Source: Chryseobacterium sp. SORGH_AS_0447
GTDB lineage: Bacteria > Bacteroidota > Bacteroidia > Flavobacteriales > Weeksellaceae
NCBI RefSeq assembly: GCF_030818695.1
Contig: NZ_JAUTAR010000001.1
Coordinates: 3,280,501 to 3,344,500 of the forward strand
DNA length: 64,000 nucleotides
Reading direction: 5' to 3'
How positions within the stretch are numbered: position 1 is the stretch's first letter; each line of letters opens with the position of its first letter. Below are positions 1 to 9,402 of this stretch, in pieces. A model generated the notes under the pieces. That model worked only from the letters and a program-made list of their open reading frames with translations. It had not been told where the DNA came from and ran no database searches. The position numbers and the translations under genes are program-made.

Positions 1-1335
1 GGCCTTGTCTGCCCATCTTTCGTAATTGGTTGCGGAACCGGATGTTTCATGGTGCATGATAAGTTTCATGCCTTTGGAATGCGCATAATCGTTCAGCGCT
101 TTGATATCGAAATCCGGGTATGGTGTAATAAAGTCGAATACAAATTCTTTTGAATGCCCGAACCAGTCTTCCCAGCCTACGTTCCAGCCTTCGATCAATA
201 ATCCTTTGAATCCATTTTCAGCAGCGAAATCGATGTACTCTTTTACTTTCGTTGTATTGGCTGCATGTTTTCCGTTCGGGGTCAGCTTGGAGAAGTCCGT
301 TACGCCGATGTGAACGTTTTCTGCGGTTGAATAGGCCCACTGGGATTTCCCGATGATCATTTCCCACCATACGCCCATGTACTTGGTCGGGTGAATATAG
401 GAAGTGTCGGTATATTTTGTCGGTTCGTTCAGGTTGAACATCATTTTGGAACCCAGCACTTCTTCTGCTTTCGGGGAAACGATGATGGTTCTCCACGGGG
501 AAACCGAGGACGTCTGGATATAGCCTTTGGCACCCTGCCGGTCCGGGGTAAGATGTGTTTTAAATTTGAAATTCACGGCATCCACTTCGAGGTTGGAAGC
601 CGGATAGTCGAGCACTGCGGCCTCTCCCAAATTTACATATAACGGCTCCTTGCCTTCCTTTTTCAGCATCAGCGGCGACTGTACCGCATTCGGCACCATC
701 TGCTGGGAAGCGTTGCTGTCGAAAGAGCTCGGCCATCTTGCCGGAATTTCGGAAATCTTCGTGGTCTGCGGCTGGTATTCCTGGGAATCGTAGTCGGCAG
801 CAATCCACCAGGCTTTCATATCGGTCGGAAAATCGATTTCGGAATCTTCTTCCCGGATCACGAAATAGTTCAGGTTTTTCTGCTGCGGGAATTCATAACG
901 GAATCCAAGCCCGTCGTTGAACAATCTGAATTTAACGACAATATCACGGTCGGTTGCATCCTGGTGCAGCGTTACCGCCAGTTCGTTATAGTGGTTGATA
1001 TAGTTTTTCTTTTCCCCCAATACCGGCTGCCAGGTTTCGTTTTTGGAATCCCTGGTTTCCGCTTTTTTGGAAAACCCGTTGTTGAGATCGAATTTGGCAT
1101 CTTCCGGCTTGGCGATTTCGGAGGCAAACTTAATGGCCGTATCCTTGAATAACCTCAGCCCCAGCTTTGAATCTTCTACTACAACCGCACCATTGTATTT
1201 TAAGTTGTAATACGGTACGCCCTGCTTCAGCTGGAAGTCCATCCGGAATTTCCCGTCCGGCGACTGTAAGGTCTGTGCCTGTACTCCTGCAAACATCATT
1301 GAGAACAAGACTGCCCCCATCGTAATTTTCTTCAT
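1..1335 (-). CDS. GH97 family alpha-glucosidase (SusB-like), partial at window edge
   Basis: The reading frame is open from ATG at 1335 down to base 1, so the C-terminus lies outside the window; 445 codons are visible. The start gives MKKITMGAVLF followed by a typical signal peptide ending near AGVQAQ, so the enzyme is exported, probably to the periplasm. The N-terminal beta-sandwich contains a segment reading RFLNDGLGFRYEFP-like (RLFNDGLGFRYEF), and further on WWEMIIGKSQWAY, GLLIEGWNVGWEDW and the HHET motif near residue 430, all typical of glycoside hydrolase family 97. As I recall the family, the HHE glutamate corresponds to the catalytic base of inverting SusB-type members, but the remaining catalytic glutamates would be in the missing part. 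GH97 enzymes remove glucose (or galactose) from the non-reducing end of oligosaccharides. It follows the SusC-SusD-SusE genes on the same strand after a hairpin, so it probably finishes hydrolysis of the oligosaccharide imported by that system. Confidence 0.9.
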   Translation of the reverse strand, partial: MKKITMGAVLFSMMFAGVQAQTLQSPDGKFRMDFQLKQGVPYYNLKYNGAVVVEDSKLGLRLFKDTAIKFASEIAKPEDAKFDLNNGFSKKAETRDSKNETWQPVLGEKKNYINHYNELAVTLHQDATDRDIVVKFRLFNDGLGFRYEFPQQKNLNYFVIREEDSEIDFPTDMKAWWIAADYDSQEYQPQTTKISEIPARWPSSFDSNASQQMVPNAVQSPLMLKKEGKEPLYVNLGEAAVLDYPASNLEVDAVNFKFKTHLTPDRQGAKGYIQTSSVSPWRTIIVSPKAEEVLGSKMMFNLNEPTKYTDTSYIHPTKYMGVWWEMIIGKSQWAYSTAENVHIGVTDFSKLTPNGKHAANTTKVKEYIDFAAENGFKGLLIEGWNVGWEDWFGHSKEFVFDFITPYPDFDIKALNDYAHSKGMKLIMHHETSGSATNYERWADKA

Positions 1336-1359
1336 AATGACTATTTATACGCTTTAAAA

Positions 1360-1391
1360 ATAAAGAAAGTGCTGCCGAAAAGCAACACTTT
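1360..1391 (-). terminator. Hairpin after the SusE-like gene
   Basis: Arms 1366-1375 and 1382-1391 pair over 10 bp (one G-U pair), and on the minus strand they are followed by a T-rich run. It lies between the SusE-like gene and GH97, so it either ends the susCDE transcript or partially attenuates read-through into GH97. Confidence 0.6.
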
Positions 1392-1414
1392 GCTGTTTTA
1401 AATTTGTTATGTTT

Positions 1415-2527
1415 TTACAATTTTGTAACGGTCAGCTTATAGTACGCTGAGTTATGCAGATCCAATTCGATCTTATAATTTCCTGCCTGCGAAACTTTAT
1501 AAGCCGGATCTCCGGTTACAGTACCTTCTGCACTTAAGAAAGATTTTACCGCAGTCCCTGAAGTTAATGTCTGATCACCATTGTCCGGCTGGAACTTCAT
1601 GGCCCAGTCATCGTTGGCTCTGAATTTAAATACTCCTGAAGCTGTTAGAGCAATTGAGTTGATAACATAGGTTTTTGTTGTCGGATTATAAACAAAATCT
1701 GTATCCGAACCCCAACCGGTAGGAGTTGCGTCACCGATTACTCCAAAGTTGGCAATTACTGATGAATAAGTGTTTAAAGCCCAATTTACATTAATATAAT
1801 AAGTGCCTTTTGCAGCTGCTTTAATGTTTTGTTCTCCCGTTTCTACCAATTTACCTGTCAAAGTTCCATCATCACCCTTATCTCCAGCCCAATCCTGATT
1901 GATTGTAAATTTATATTCACTATTAGGATTTGTTACATAAATAAATCCTTTATATTTATCGTCCTTGGTTGGCGAGAACAAGTTCGGAGAATTTGCTGGA
2001 TTCCAGTCTGCGTATCCTGCTGCTCCAGCATATCCTCCGGGAACATTAATTTTAGGATAAATTAGATCAGGGTTTGGCGTGTATCCTGTGATATTAACTG
2101 TAACCACATTAGAATAATAAGCCGTTGTTGTATTCAAACTTGATTTTAATCTCACTTCAATTGGTTTTGCAACATTAGGAGCAACATTTAAAGTGGTTAA
2201 AATTGCATTTAGTTGCAAATGTGTCAAAGAAAATGTTTTCTGATCCATTGAAACGGGCTGGCTTGCCACTGGACTGAAATTAGTTCCGGCAACTGCAAAT
2301 TCAACAGTATTGGTAACACTTACATTTGGACTGAAGGATGGATTTGTATAGGTAAATGTAAGCGCAGCCTGATCAGCAATGGTTTCATTAAGAGTTACTG
2401 ATGTTTTATCTACAGCAAGACTTCCTGTTGAAGTATTATTAAGGATTGTTTTGTCATCATCTTCTCTACAAGAAACTATAAAATAACTTATAATTCCTAT
2501 CAGAAATATTTTAAAAATATTTTTCAT
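1415..2527 (-). CDS. SusE-like outer-membrane starch-binding lipoprotein
   Basis: A 370-residue lipoprotein: the signal sequence ends in the lipobox IVSC with Cys20, followed by REDDD, an acidic stretch of the kind that marks surface export in Bacteroidota. Residues about 35-145 form an Ig-like SusE N-terminal domain (SVTLNETIADQAALTFTY is characteristic). The remainder contains two tandem carbohydrate-binding-like modules, each with the pattern GFIYV...NSEYKFTINQDW and GVFKFRANDDWAMKF, in which the repeated tryptophans would contact sugar. In known Sus systems SusE/SusF bind starch on the cell surface but do not hydrolyse it. The gene is the third of a susC-susD-susE series, 18 bp after susD. 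The exact glycan is inferred, with alpha-glucan most likely because a GH97 follows. Confidence 0.85.
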   Translation of the reverse strand: MKNIFKIFLIGIISYFIVSCREDDDKTILNNTSTGSLAVDKTSVTLNETIADQAALTFTYTNPSFSPNVSVTNTVEFAVAGTNFSPVASQPVSMDQKTFSLTHLQLNAILTTLNVAPNVAKPIEVRLKSSLNTTTAYYSNVVTVNITGYTPNPDLIYPKINVPGGYAGAAGYADWNPANSPNLFSPTKDDKYKGFIYVTNPNSEYKFTINQDWAGDKGDDGTLTGKLVETGEQNIKAAAKGTYYINVNWALNTYSSVIANFGVIGDATPTGWGSDTDFVYNPTTKTYVINSIALTASGVFKFRANDDWAMKFQPDNGDQTLTSGTAVKSFLSAEGTVTGDPAYKVSQAGNYKIELDLHNSAYYKLTVTKL

Positions 2528-2545
2528 TTTGAATTTAATTTAAGG

Positions 2546-4105
2546 TTAGAAACCAGCGTTTTGAGTAAGATTAGGGTTTGACTGAAGTGCCGAACTTGGT
2601 ATAGGAAAAACTTTATAATTATCTGAAATAGCCGTTCCATTTTTTACACCTCCTTTCCAAGGCCACAGATAAGATCCTCCAGTAAACTTACCGAATCTAA
2701 TTAAATCCTGCCTTCTCATTCCTTCAAAATTAAGTTCTCTAGCTCTTTCATCCAGAACATTGTCTAAAGTAATTGTTCCTAATGGTAATGCCGAAGCTCT
2801 TGCCCTTACCTGATTTACATAAGTCAAGCCCTGAGCAACAGTAGTTCCAGAAGCTCCTCTTAATGCGCATTCAGCATACATTAAATAAACGTCAGCCAAT
2901 CTGAATAGAGGAAAATCCGTTGAAGAATAATCTGTTGCTCCACCTGTACCATTAGAATCTTTGTTCCAGAATTTATCTGAAGGTAAGCCATCTGTCCAAG
3001 CTTTATAATCATTCATCTCCCAATTGTGTCCTTGTGTCCAGAATAGCTTTGCTCTTTTATCAGTACTGGCCTGAAGATCTGCGATACTGTTTCCAAACAA
3101 ACCATACCACGCTTTTGTTGCTCTGTGACCAGCCCACCCTTGCTTGGCCCCGAAATCTGCAGGAACCATTGTATCTGTACTGATACTTCCATTTACCAGA
3201 TAAGTTGTATTTCCGAAACTTTGGCTGGATACAGCGTCGGCTATCAGTGGAAATATAATTTCTTTGGAAGTATTATTATCTGATGAAAAATTCTTTCTTA
3301 TATTGGATTCCAGCTGATAACCTCCTTCATTTATAATTTTGTTAATATAGACAGCAGCATCATTATATCTGGCTGTTCCGGTATACACTTCCGCATTTAA
3401 ATATAATTTGGCTAACAACATTCTCGCACAGGATTTATTTGCCCGACCATAAGAGTTAGTTACCGGCAATGTTGCTTCTACAGCTAATAATTCACTTTCT
3501 ACAAAGTTGAATATATCTTTTCTTGAAGATTCGGGTAATGGTGTTGATGTATTAAAGTTCTGGTCATTCACCAATACGCCTTTACCAAATAAATCGATAA
3601 GATAATAGTAAGATAAAGATCTAAGAAATCTCAATTCGTCGATCACCTGATTTTTATTTGCATAATTTACCTGATCACTTTTCATAATAAGGATCAAATT
3701 GGTTGCCTGCGGAACTGTATAGTAAATTCTGTCATATACATATTTGAAAAATTTATTGCTTGAAGTCCAGTTGGAAGTGGTCGTTAACTGATCCAAGCCG
3801 TTGTCTCCCCATCTGTTCTTCATATCATCGGCTGTGAAATCCTGTAAATTTACCAATCCTCTTACGAATGGTGATTCACCAGGATCGGCTCCTGAAATAT
3901 CAGATTTATCCGGTCCCTCTACACTGGAAAGTGCAAAACTGGCATATAATCTAGAAAGTAAGCCTTCTACTGCATTTGGATCTGCTGCAAGAAGATTTTC
4001 TAAAGTCTGTTCTACTTTCGGCTGCGTATCCAGATCGTTTATACAAGCAGTGTTTACAGCAAGAAATGTTAAAAGGGCCAGTACTTTATATTTAGTATTT
4101 TTCAT
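2546..4105 (-). CDS. susD: SusD/RagB family nutrient-binding outer-membrane lipoprotein
   Basis: A 519-residue lipoprotein with lipobox NTAC (Cys21). Family hallmarks are visible in order: INDLDTQPK after the cysteine, a TPR-like helical core with ELRFLRSLSYYYLIDLFG, DFPLFRLADVYLMYAECALR, and the C-terminal RARELNFEGMRRQDLIRFGKF signature. SusD proteins sit as a lid on the SusC porin and capture oligosaccharides at the cell surface. The length is normal. It begins 11 bp after the susC stop codon, so the two are co-transcribed and form the transporter pair. The bound glycan cannot be read from sequence; the GH97 downstream suggests an alpha-glucan. Confidence 0.95.
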   Translation of the reverse strand: MKNTKYKVLALLTFLAVNTACINDLDTQPKVEQTLENLLAADPNAVEGLLSRLYASFALSSVEGPDKSDISGADPGESPFVRGLVNLQDFTADDMKNRWGDNGLDQLTTTSNWTSSNKFFKYVYDRIYYTVPQATNLILIMKSDQVNYANKNQVIDELRFLRSLSYYYLIDLFGKGVLVNDQNFNTSTPLPESSRKDIFNFVESELLAVEATLPVTNSYGRANKSCARMLLAKLYLNAEVYTGTARYNDAAVYINKIINEGGYQLESNIRKNFSSDNNTSKEIIFPLIADAVSSQSFGNTTYLVNGSISTDTMVPADFGAKQGWAGHRATKAWYGLFGNSIADLQASTDKRAKLFWTQGHNWEMNDYKAWTDGLPSDKFWNKDSNGTGGATDYSSTDFPLFRLADVYLMYAECALRGASGTTVAQGLTYVNQVRARASALPLGTITLDNVLDERARELNFEGMRRQDLIRFGKFTGGSYLWPWKGGVKNGTAISDNYKVFPIPSSALQSNPNLTQNAGF

Positions 4106-4116
4106 TTTAATATTTT

Positions 4117-6975
4117 TTAGAAATTAAAGTTAAATCCGACAGTATATATTCTTGGTCTCGGATAAAAATTATTATCAATACCCGAAAAATTTTCAGGATC
4201 CTGCCCTGTATAATTGGTCCAGGTATACACATTATTTACGGAAGCGTATACTCTTACATTGGTACTTTTAAACACATTTTTAAATAGATATCCTAGTGTA
4301 ATGTTATCCAGCTTTAAGAACGAAGCATCTTCAAGGAAATAGTCTGATAGGTAAAGATTATCTGAAATGGTAAATGGTGAATCTGCCGTAGAAGCCAATG
4401 TATTATTTAAATTTAGAGAATTTGAAGGAATGGTATAGCTTTTCAGCCCCTGTGCAATTTTCCTTGTATTATAAATAAGACCACCGATCTGCCCGCGGAA
4501 AGCAGCATTAAAATCCCAGTTTTTATAATTAAAAGAAGTGCTGAAACCATAGGTCCATCTTGGTCTTATTGCCTTAAAATACCTATCGTTTTCATTGATG
4601 ATGCCATCGTTATTCCTGTCAACGTATACATTATCAAGCGGCTTTCCGTTAGCATCGTAAACTTGTTCCAGTACCCATGCCGAATAAGGCTGGCCACCTA
4701 CAATATTGGTTGCTAATTTAACTCCGGTCCCTACAGGCAAAGTACTGCTTAAATCCTGCAGATTAGTTACATCTCCCAAACTCAAAACTTTTGAATCGTT
4801 ATATCCAAAATTTCCTGATACAGACCAGTTTATATTTTCTGTTTTTACGGGAACAACGGTTAAATTAAGTTCTACACCTTTATTTTCTATAGAACCTACA
4901 TTTTTTGTAAATTCATTGGTAAGACCTTGTCCAGGTGGCAAACTAACTTTTGCCAGAAGATTGGTTGTTTTTCTTTGATAAACGTCTACACTACCTGATA
5001 TTCTTTCCTGTCTGAAAAATGAGAAATCAATTCCTCCATTCCATGTTTCAGCAGTTTCCCACGTAAGATTAGGATTGAAAGGTAATGCACTATATGTACC
5101 TACACCGGGGAAGTACTGAGAATTCGGTCCGCCGATTGAAAAGTAAGCGCTTGAAGGATAAAATCCTGCAACACCTACAATATCCGCATTACCTGTTCTT
5201 CCCCATCCTAATCTCAATTTAAGATCATTTACATTTGCAGATTCGTTAAACAGGTCCTTATTCACTTTCCACGCAAAACCTACTCCAGGAAAATATCCCC
5301 ATCTTTCACCTTTCTGAAATAGAGATGAAGCATCTGCTCTAAAGTTTAACGTAAATAGGTATTTATCATAAAAATCAATATTTGCTCTACCAATAAATGA
5401 CTGTAAATTCAGAACATTATAATATCTGTTATTAGGATTTAACGCTGTTCCAGGATTTGGAACTCTCAGACCGGTTGCATCATCATATCTATATTGATCT
5501 TTATATCCATCGTTTTTAAAATTCTGATAGGAATATCCTCCCTGAACAAGGAAGTGAGAAAGAAAGCCAGAATATCTTTTTTCATATACCAAATAGGCAT
5601 CCATTGTCTGATTCACAATACTCTGATGTTCAGCATAATCAACTCCTGGACTGAAAACATAATCATTTGGCACCACCGAATTTTGCGGATTTCTGTATGT
5701 TGCAATAGCGTTATTATCAAAAACCGTTTTCAAATTAGACCTTGAAGCTTCCAACCCTAAATTTACAACTGCCCTCAGATCAGGTAAAAAATGAAACTTG
5801 TAGTTAATTTCGGCGTTACCTAAAAATTTAGCGATTCTCTGCGGAGATTGACGTTGCAAAAGAATGGCTAATGGGTTGCTTTGTCCTTGGATAAGATATT
5901 GATTTCCTTTCAGTACAACATTCTGGTAATACCCTCCGAATCTATCATAAGGTTGACCTCCCAAACCTGTTTCAGATACATAAACTGGCAAAGTGGGATT
6001 CATATTAAGTGCTCCGCCAATCGCTCCGCCATCATCAATCGCATTGAGTTTAGAAAATAGACCTTTTAAACTAAAATCAATCTTCAAGTGATTATCAAAA
6101 AACGAGGGCGTAATGTTTAAACCTGCAGAAAATCTTTCGTAATCACTTGTTTTAACAACACCTTCTGTTCTGTTGTATCCCAAAGATAATCTGGTAGGAA
6201 CTTTATTGAATAGACTACCGGATACACTTAAGTTATTATCTGAAGAAACGGAATTTCTATAAATTACTTTCTGCCAGTCTGTATTATATATTTTTCCAGG
6301 TACCGTTTTGTTATTAGGATCTCCTCCTACTCCTAAAAGATAATTGAAATTCGGATAATTCTGATTGATGAAGTTGGTAAATTCACTAGCATCCATTACG
6401 TCAATATATCTGCTAACAGTACCTACAGAAACATTGGTATTTAAACTTACCCTTAATCTTCCTCCTCCTCTCTTGGTTTTAATGATAATAACCCCATTGG
6501 AACCTCTGTTACCATAAATTGCTGTAGCAGATGCATCTTTTAATATCGAAAAAGATTCAATATCGTTCGGATTAATTAAGTTCAGGGGATTCGCTACCCC
6601 TGCAGGATTATTAGTATCAAGAGGAACACCGTCAATAACAATTAACGGATTGTTGTTGGCACTAAATGATGATCCGCCTCTGATCCTGATATTAGGAGCA
6701 GCATCTGGCGAACCTCCGGAATTCGTAATTCTAACACCCGGAGCCTTTCCTGTTATCAGCTGATCCGCAGATACAATCGCTCCTTTATTAAATTCTTTTT
6801 CTGAAACAGCAGTAATGGAACCTGTCAGGTCAGATTTTTTCTGTCTTCCATAACCTACCAGAACAACCTCATCAATTTTTTTCTCTTTGGTTGTAGAGTC
6901 CGTTTGTGCATGGACCATTGCGCTGGCCAATAAAAATGCAGGCGCAATTTTTAATACCGTTGTAAAGTTTCTCAC
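4117..6975 (-). CDS. susC: SusC/RagA family TonB-linked outer-membrane transporter
   Basis: A 952-residue TonB-dependent transporter. The signal peptide ends near residue 24 (MVHAQ). A TonB-box-like segment DEVVLVGYGRQKKSDLTGSI follows within about 12 residues. The plug domain carries NNPLIVIDGVPLDT and the strongly conserved SILKDASATAIYGNRGSNGV; the barrel ends in the aromatic FNFNF. Unusually for SusC proteins, there is no carboxypeptidase-D-like beta-sandwich between the signal peptide and the TonB box; this short form occurs in flavobacteria. It imports oligosaccharides with SusD using TonB energy. It is the promoter-proximal gene of the locus; the 334-bp AT-rich gap upstream, shared with the divergent metG, must hold its promoter. 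Confidence 0.95.
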   Translation of the reverse strand: MRNFTTVLKIAPAFLLASAMVHAQTDSTTKEKKIDEVVLVGYGRQKKSDLTGSITAVSEKEFNKGAIVSADQLITGKAPGVRITNSGGSPDAAPNIRIRGGSSFSANNNPLIVIDGVPLDTNNPAGVANPLNLINPNDIESFSILKDASATAIYGNRGSNGVIIIKTKRGGGRLRVSLNTNVSVGTVSRYIDVMDASEFTNFINQNYPNFNYLLGVGGDPNNKTVPGKIYNTDWQKVIYRNSVSSDNNLSVSGSLFNKVPTRLSLGYNRTEGVVKTSDYERFSAGLNITPSFFDNHLKIDFSLKGLFSKLNAIDDGGAIGGALNMNPTLPVYVSETGLGGQPYDRFGGYYQNVVLKGNQYLIQGQSNPLAILLQRQSPQRIAKFLGNAEINYKFHFLPDLRAVVNLGLEASRSNLKTVFDNNAIATYRNPQNSVVPNDYVFSPGVDYAEHQSIVNQTMDAYLVYEKRYSGFLSHFLVQGGYSYQNFKNDGYKDQYRYDDATGLRVPNPGTALNPNNRYYNVLNLQSFIGRANIDFYDKYLFTLNFRADASSLFQKGERWGYFPGVGFAWKVNKDLFNESANVNDLKLRLGWGRTGNADIVGVAGFYPSSAYFSIGGPNSQYFPGVGTYSALPFNPNLTWETAETWNGGIDFSFFRQERISGSVDVYQRKTTNLLAKVSLPPGQGLTNEFTKNVGSIENKGVELNLTVVPVKTENINWSVSGNFGYNDSKVLSLGDVTNLQDLSSTLPVGTGVKLATNIVGGQPYSAWVLEQVYDANGKPLDNVYVDRNNDGIINENDRYFKAIRPRWTYGFSTSFNYKNWDFNAAFRGQIGGLIYNTRKIAQGLKSYTIPSNSLNLNNTLASTADSPFTISDNLYLSDYFLEDASFLKLDNITLGYLFKNVFKSTNVRVYASVNNVYTWTNYTGQDPENFSGIDNNFYPRPRIYTVGFNFNF

Positions 6976-7180
6976 AATATTATTTTTATATAGTTTCGTT
7001 GTAGTTATTTTAGCCGTGTAGGGCTGACTGCAATTTAAAAAAAAATTAGAATTAACTTAATTTTAATTAAAATTTAAATAAAATTATGTAAATTTAAAGC
7101 CTTAAATAAGTTAATGTATTTCTTTACAGCTATTTACACTAAAATATGCAAAACATAACATTAATTAAATTTTAACAAAA

Positions 7181-7200
7181 AGTTAAACAATTGTTTAACT
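7181..7200. promoter_or_regulatory. Perfect 20-bp palindrome between susC and metG, candidate operator
   Basis: The half-site AGTTAAACAA is followed immediately by its exact reverse complement. It lies 205 bp upstream of the susC start and 79 bp upstream of the metG promoter element. The surrounding 6976-7309 gap is otherwise very AT-rich and has no ORF. The symmetry suits a dimeric repressor or activator (LacI or similar) of the Sus locus, which is inference. Confidence 0.45.
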
Positions 7201-7278
7201 AAATACAACCTTATCATCAATTCGGTTGTCACCAAAAGCCTTAATCGTGTTATCTTCTCAACTTTCAATGATTATCCT

Positions 7279-7286
7279 TATCTTTG
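7279..7286 (+). promoter_or_regulatory. Bacteroidota -7 element of metG
   Basis: TATCTTTG matches the TAnnTTTG consensus. It ends 23 bp before the metG ATG, giving a short leader of roughly 17 bases. Confidence 0.65.
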
Positions 7287-7309
7287 CAGCTTACAAAACT
7301 TTACTATAA

Positions 7310-9346
7310 ATGTCAAACAGAAAGATGATTACGGCAGCTTTGCCTTACGCAAACGGACCGGTTCATATAGGGCATTTGGCAGGGGTTTATATTCCTGCGG
7401 ATGTATATGCGAGATTTCAGAGAAGATTGGGAAAAGAGGTAGCGTTTATCTGCGGTTCGGATGAGCACGGAATTCCCATTACCATAAGAGCTAAAAAAGA
7501 AGGAGTTACCCCTCAGGATATCGTGGATAAATACCACGAGATCATCAAAAAATCTTTTGCTGATCTGGGGATTTCCTTTGACGAATATTCCAGGACGACT
7601 TCTGAAAAGCATTATGAAACCAGCCAGGATTTCTTCAAGGTTCTTTATGAAAAAGGGAAATTTACCGAAGAAATGTCTGAGCAGTATTTTGATGAGCAGG
7701 CAGGAGAATTTCTTGCCGACCGGTATATCGTCGGAACGTGCCCGAATTGCGGGAACGAAAATGCCTACGGAGACCAGTGCGAGAAATGCGGTTCTACCCT
7801 TTCGCCGTCTGAGCTAATCAATCCGAAATCGATGCTGAGCGGGAATGTTCCTATTTTAAAAGAAACAAAGAACTGGTACCTCCCTTTAAATGAATATGAA
7901 AACTTTCTGAACGAATGGATCATTGAAGGCCATAAAGACGACTGGAAGCCAAACGTATACGGACAGGTAAAATCATGGCTGAATGACGGATTGAAGCCGC
8001 GTGCTATGACGAGAGACCTCAACTGGGGAGTTCCTGTTCCTTTGCCGGGTGCGGAGGGAAAAGTATTGTATGTATGGTTTGACGCACCGATCGGCTATAT
8101 TTCTTTCACCAAAGAATGGGCGGAGAAGAACGGGAAAGACTGGAAAGACTATTGGCAGAGCGAAGAATCTGATCTTGTTCACTTCATCGGAAAAGACAAT
8201 ATCGTGTTCCATTGTATCATCTTCCCTTCGATGATGAAGGCGCACGGCGATTATATTATGCCGAAAAATGTCCCTGCTTTTGAATTCCTGAATCTGGAAA
8301 ACGATAAAATCTCAACTTCCAGAAACTGGGCGGTTTGGGCGCATGAATATGTGGAAGATTTCCCGGGACAGCAGGACGTACTTCGATATGCACTCCTTTC
8401 TTCTGCTCCGGAAACTAAGGATAATAATTTTACCTGGAAGGATTTCCAGACAAAGAATAACTCTGAATTGGTAGGTATATTCGGAAACTTTATCAATAGG
8501 GTTGCCGTGCTGATTCATAAATATTATAACGGAATTGTTCCTGAGGGTGATTCAAATGCTCCCGAATTAAAGGAAATCAATAAATCAGCCGGAGAAATTG
8601 CCGGTTTTCTAGAGAATTATGAATTCAGAAACTCTTTAACAGCTTTAATGAACCTGGCTCGTTTCGGAAACCAGTATCTTCAGACTGAAGAGCCTTGGAA
8701 GACCATCAAAGACAATCCTGAAAAAGCGGCAAACTCTCTATTTGTAGGTGCTCAGATTGCCGTTGCTTTGGCGCAGCTGTGTGAACCATTTATGCCGTTC
8801 AGTTCAGAGAAATTACTGAATATGTTTAACGTTCAAAAAGCAAAATGGAGCGATGTTGAGACAAAATCTGTTTTGATCGAAGCCGGACATCAGATGAATG
8901 AATCCTCTCTTCTTTTCTCAAAAATTGAAGACGACATAATCGAAGCTCAAATCCAAAAGCTGGAAAACACAAAACAAAACAATAAAAAAACAAACCCTAA
9001 CGCCAATCCTATGAAAGAAGAGATCACCTTTGATGATTTTACGAAGATCGACCTGAGAACGGCCACTATTTTAGAGGCTGAAAAGGTAGAAAAAGCCGAC
9101 AAATTACTGAAACTGACCGTTGATACAGGTGTTGACGTAAAAACGGTTGTTTCCGGAATTGCGGAAAGCTTTACCCCGGAAGAAGTAATCGGAAAGCAGG
9201 TGATGATTTTACTGAATCTTGCTCCAAGAAAAATCAGAGGAATAGAATCTCAGGGAATGTTGTTGTTGACTACTAAACCGGATGGAAAACTGTCTTTCGT
9301 AACGCCGGATGACAACAATGTAGAAAACGGAATCGAAATCGGATAA
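7310..9346 (+). CDS. metG: Methionine-tRNA ligase with C-terminal tRNA-binding domain
   Basis: The 678-residue cytoplasmic enzyme charges tRNA-Met with methionine. The class I signature HIGH is at residues 19-22, and the second catalytic loop reads KISTS near residue 335 in place of KMSKS. A zinc knuckle, CPNCGNENAYGDQCEKCG, sits at about 144-161. After a linker rich in Lys/Asn (about 555-570), the last 105 residues form an EMAPII/Trbp111-like OB-fold domain (ITFDDFTKIDLRTATI), as in dimeric long-form MetG. Length and domain order are normal. It has its own TAnnTTTG promoter and ends in a clear terminator at 9367-9395, so it appears monocistronic. Confidence 0.98.
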   Translation: MSNRKMITAALPYANGPVHIGHLAGVYIPADVYARFQRRLGKEVAFICGSDEHGIPITIRAKKEGVTPQDIVDKYHEIIKKSFADLGISFDEYSRTTSEKHYETSQDFFKVLYEKGKFTEEMSEQYFDEQAGEFLADRYIVGTCPNCGNENAYGDQCEKCGSTLSPSELINPKSMLSGNVPILKETKNWYLPLNEYENFLNEWIIEGHKDDWKPNVYGQVKSWLNDGLKPRAMTRDLNWGVPVPLPGAEGKVLYVWFDAPIGYISFTKEWAEKNGKDWKDYWQSEESDLVHFIGKDNIVFHCIIFPSMMKAHGDYIMPKNVPAFEFLNLENDKISTSRNWAVWAHEYVEDFPGQQDVLRYALLSSAPETKDNNFTWKDFQTKNNSELVGIFGNFINRVAVLIHKYYNGIVPEGDSNAPELKEINKSAGEIAGFLENYEFRNSLTALMNLARFGNQYLQTEEPWKTIKDNPEKAANSLFVGAQIAVALAQLCEPFMPFSSEKLLNMFNVQKAKWSDVETKSVLIEAGHQMNESSLLFSKIEDDIIEAQIQKLENTKQNNKKTNPNANPMKEEITFDDFTKIDLRTATILEAEKVEKADKLLKLTVDTGVDVKTVVSGIAESFTPEEVIGKQVMILLNLAPRKIRGIESQGMLLLTTKPDGKLSFVTPDDNNVENGIEIG

Positions 9347-9366
9347 TTTTACAATTATTATATTAT

Positions 9367-9395
9367 AAAAATGGGCAATCTATGCCCATTTTTTT
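9367..9395 (+). terminator. Rho-independent terminator of metG
   Basis: Arms 9367-9377 and 9383-9393 pair perfectly over 11 bp around a 5-base loop, followed by T residues. An ATG at 9382 falls inside this hairpin, which argues that the next gene starts at 9403 instead. Confidence 0.85.
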
Positions 9396-9402
9396 ATCTG
9401 CC

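Noticed and set aside
9382..9402. Upstream ATG extending the membrane protein by seven residues
   Set aside because: It falls inside the metG terminator stem; ATG at 9403 is the more plausible start.
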